Source: Nitrospiraceae bacterium (GTDB taxonomy: Bacteria; Nitrospirota; Nitrospiria; Nitrospirales; Nitrospiraceae). Taken from it: a stretch of 5,736 nucleotides of DNA. The position numbers and the translations under genes are program-made. Every line of letters starts with the position of its first letter. Position 1 is the first letter of the stretch. The stretch covers positions 1-5,736 of the forward strand of contig JAICXS010000145.1 of NCBI GenBank assembly GCA_025934615.1, given 5' to 3'. This document shows, piece by piece, positions 5,505-5,736 of this stretch. Under the pieces are notes generated by a model. The model made no database searches. It had not been told where the DNA came from and saw only the letters and a list, made by a program, of their open reading frames with translations.

Positions 5505-5509
5505 CCTCC
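5505..5509 (-). promoter_or_regulatory. Shine-Dalgarno site deciding the haem-protein start
   Basis: GGAGG on the minus strand, 5 nt from the ATG at 5499-5497. It picks this codon over the ATG at 5511-5509, which overlaps the site itself, and the ATG at 5493-5491, which is 11 nt away. Confidence 0.75.
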
Positions 5510-5511
5510 AT

Positions 5512-5736
5512 TTCGCTTTCTGTTTGTGGCTTGATTCGCTCATTGGCTCCGATAGCCGTGATCTCAAACCAATCATGCCGAACCGTGCTTGAACCAATGG
5601 TAGGATACGCCAACTCCCTGTAAAGTTGAAGGCTCAGCTACTTATAGCCACTCGAAAGCAGAAAAATGTGGCTGAGACGAATTCGGGTCCAATTATGGAT
5701 GGCACCACACAAAATACCAAACAACATTAATATGAA
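5512..5736. other. Non-coding upstream region, lower GC at the right end
   Basis: No supported gene lies here on either strand. The last 120 bases are visibly richer in A and T than the rest of the window, as expected for a promoter region or the edge of a different compositional block. The haem-protein frame stays open to 5613, but only a TTG is available there and the peptide looks non-coding. Confidence 0.5.
5633..5676 (-). promoter_or_regulatory. Possible promoter with flanking inverted repeat
   Basis: On the minus strand TATAAG (5646-5641) is a five-of-six -10 match about 142 bp upstream of the haem-protein ATG, without a recognisable -35. It lies between CTCAGCCAC (5676-5668) and GTAGCTGAG (5641-5633), inverted copies agreeing at eight of nine bases. 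Such a repeat around a -10 could be an operator. A second arm AGCCAC (plus strand, 5646-5651) could instead pair with GTGGCT (5668-5673). Confidence 0.25.

Noticed and set aside
5500..5613. TTG-initiated 38-codon extension of the haem protein
   Set aside because: It would place a polar stretch ahead of the membrane anchor. The GGAGG-ATG pair at 5509-5497 is a much better start.
1..5736. tRNA or rRNA genes, CRISPR arrays, insertion sequences, attachment sites
   Set aside because: I saw no regularly spaced repeats, transposase-like frame, terminal inverted repeats with target duplication, or tRNA-like cloverleaf on reading both strands.

Overview
The window is an ordinary-looking chromosomal stretch from a Gram-negative-type bacterium of moderately high GC. 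It holds six protein-coding genes, short gaps and no RNA genes, CRISPR array or insertion sequence. The mix of gene families (a rSAM/selenodomain-associated glycosyltransferase, a secreted beta-propeller and a membrane-anchored DUF3365/Tll0287-like c-type haem protein) together with good Shine-Dalgarno sites would fit a Nitrospira-like organism. That is inference from gene content, not a phylogenetic result.

Layout. (1) 1-123 is an unresolved left edge. A plus-strand frame open from the edge ends in an ATGA overlap with the first gene, and a minus-strand frame also looks protein-like. (2) 124-801 (+) is a TIGR04283-type family 2 glycosyltransferase. (3) 906-1877 (-) is an AraC-family regulator with a cupin sensor domain, convergent with the glycosyltransferase; a short hairpin (882-904) lies between them. 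(4) A 204-bp divergent control region (1878-2081) separates the regulator from 2082-2903 (+), a class I SAM-dependent methyltransferase, and 2968-3276 (+), an AhpD-like CxxC carboxymuconolactone-decarboxylase-family protein. These two form a likely operon. (5) 3454-4605 (+) is an exported beta-propeller protein with recurring His motifs and a start that resembles selenium-binding protein SBP56. (6) 4903-5499 (-) is the haem protein, convergent with the propeller. Beyond its TAG stop the same frame runs 63 more codons (to 4711) and encodes a convincing transmembrane segment, so the gene may be interrupted by a nonsense codon or read through. (7) 5512-5736 is a lower-GC upstream region with a possible promoter flanked by an inverted repeat.

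How the parts may work together. The regulator, methyltransferase and AhpD-like protein form a classic divergent regulator/target module: a small molecule sensed by the cupin would switch on a methyltransferase and a thiol-dependent peroxidase-like enzyme, which suggests detoxification of an electrophile, peroxide or metalloid. The propeller and the haem protein are both predicted to act on the periplasmic side. They are convergent, so any link is positional only. Three genes (araC-type, methyltransferase, haem protein) have TTG-initiated upstream extensions that I rejected in favour of ATG starts with clear Shine-Dalgarno sites.
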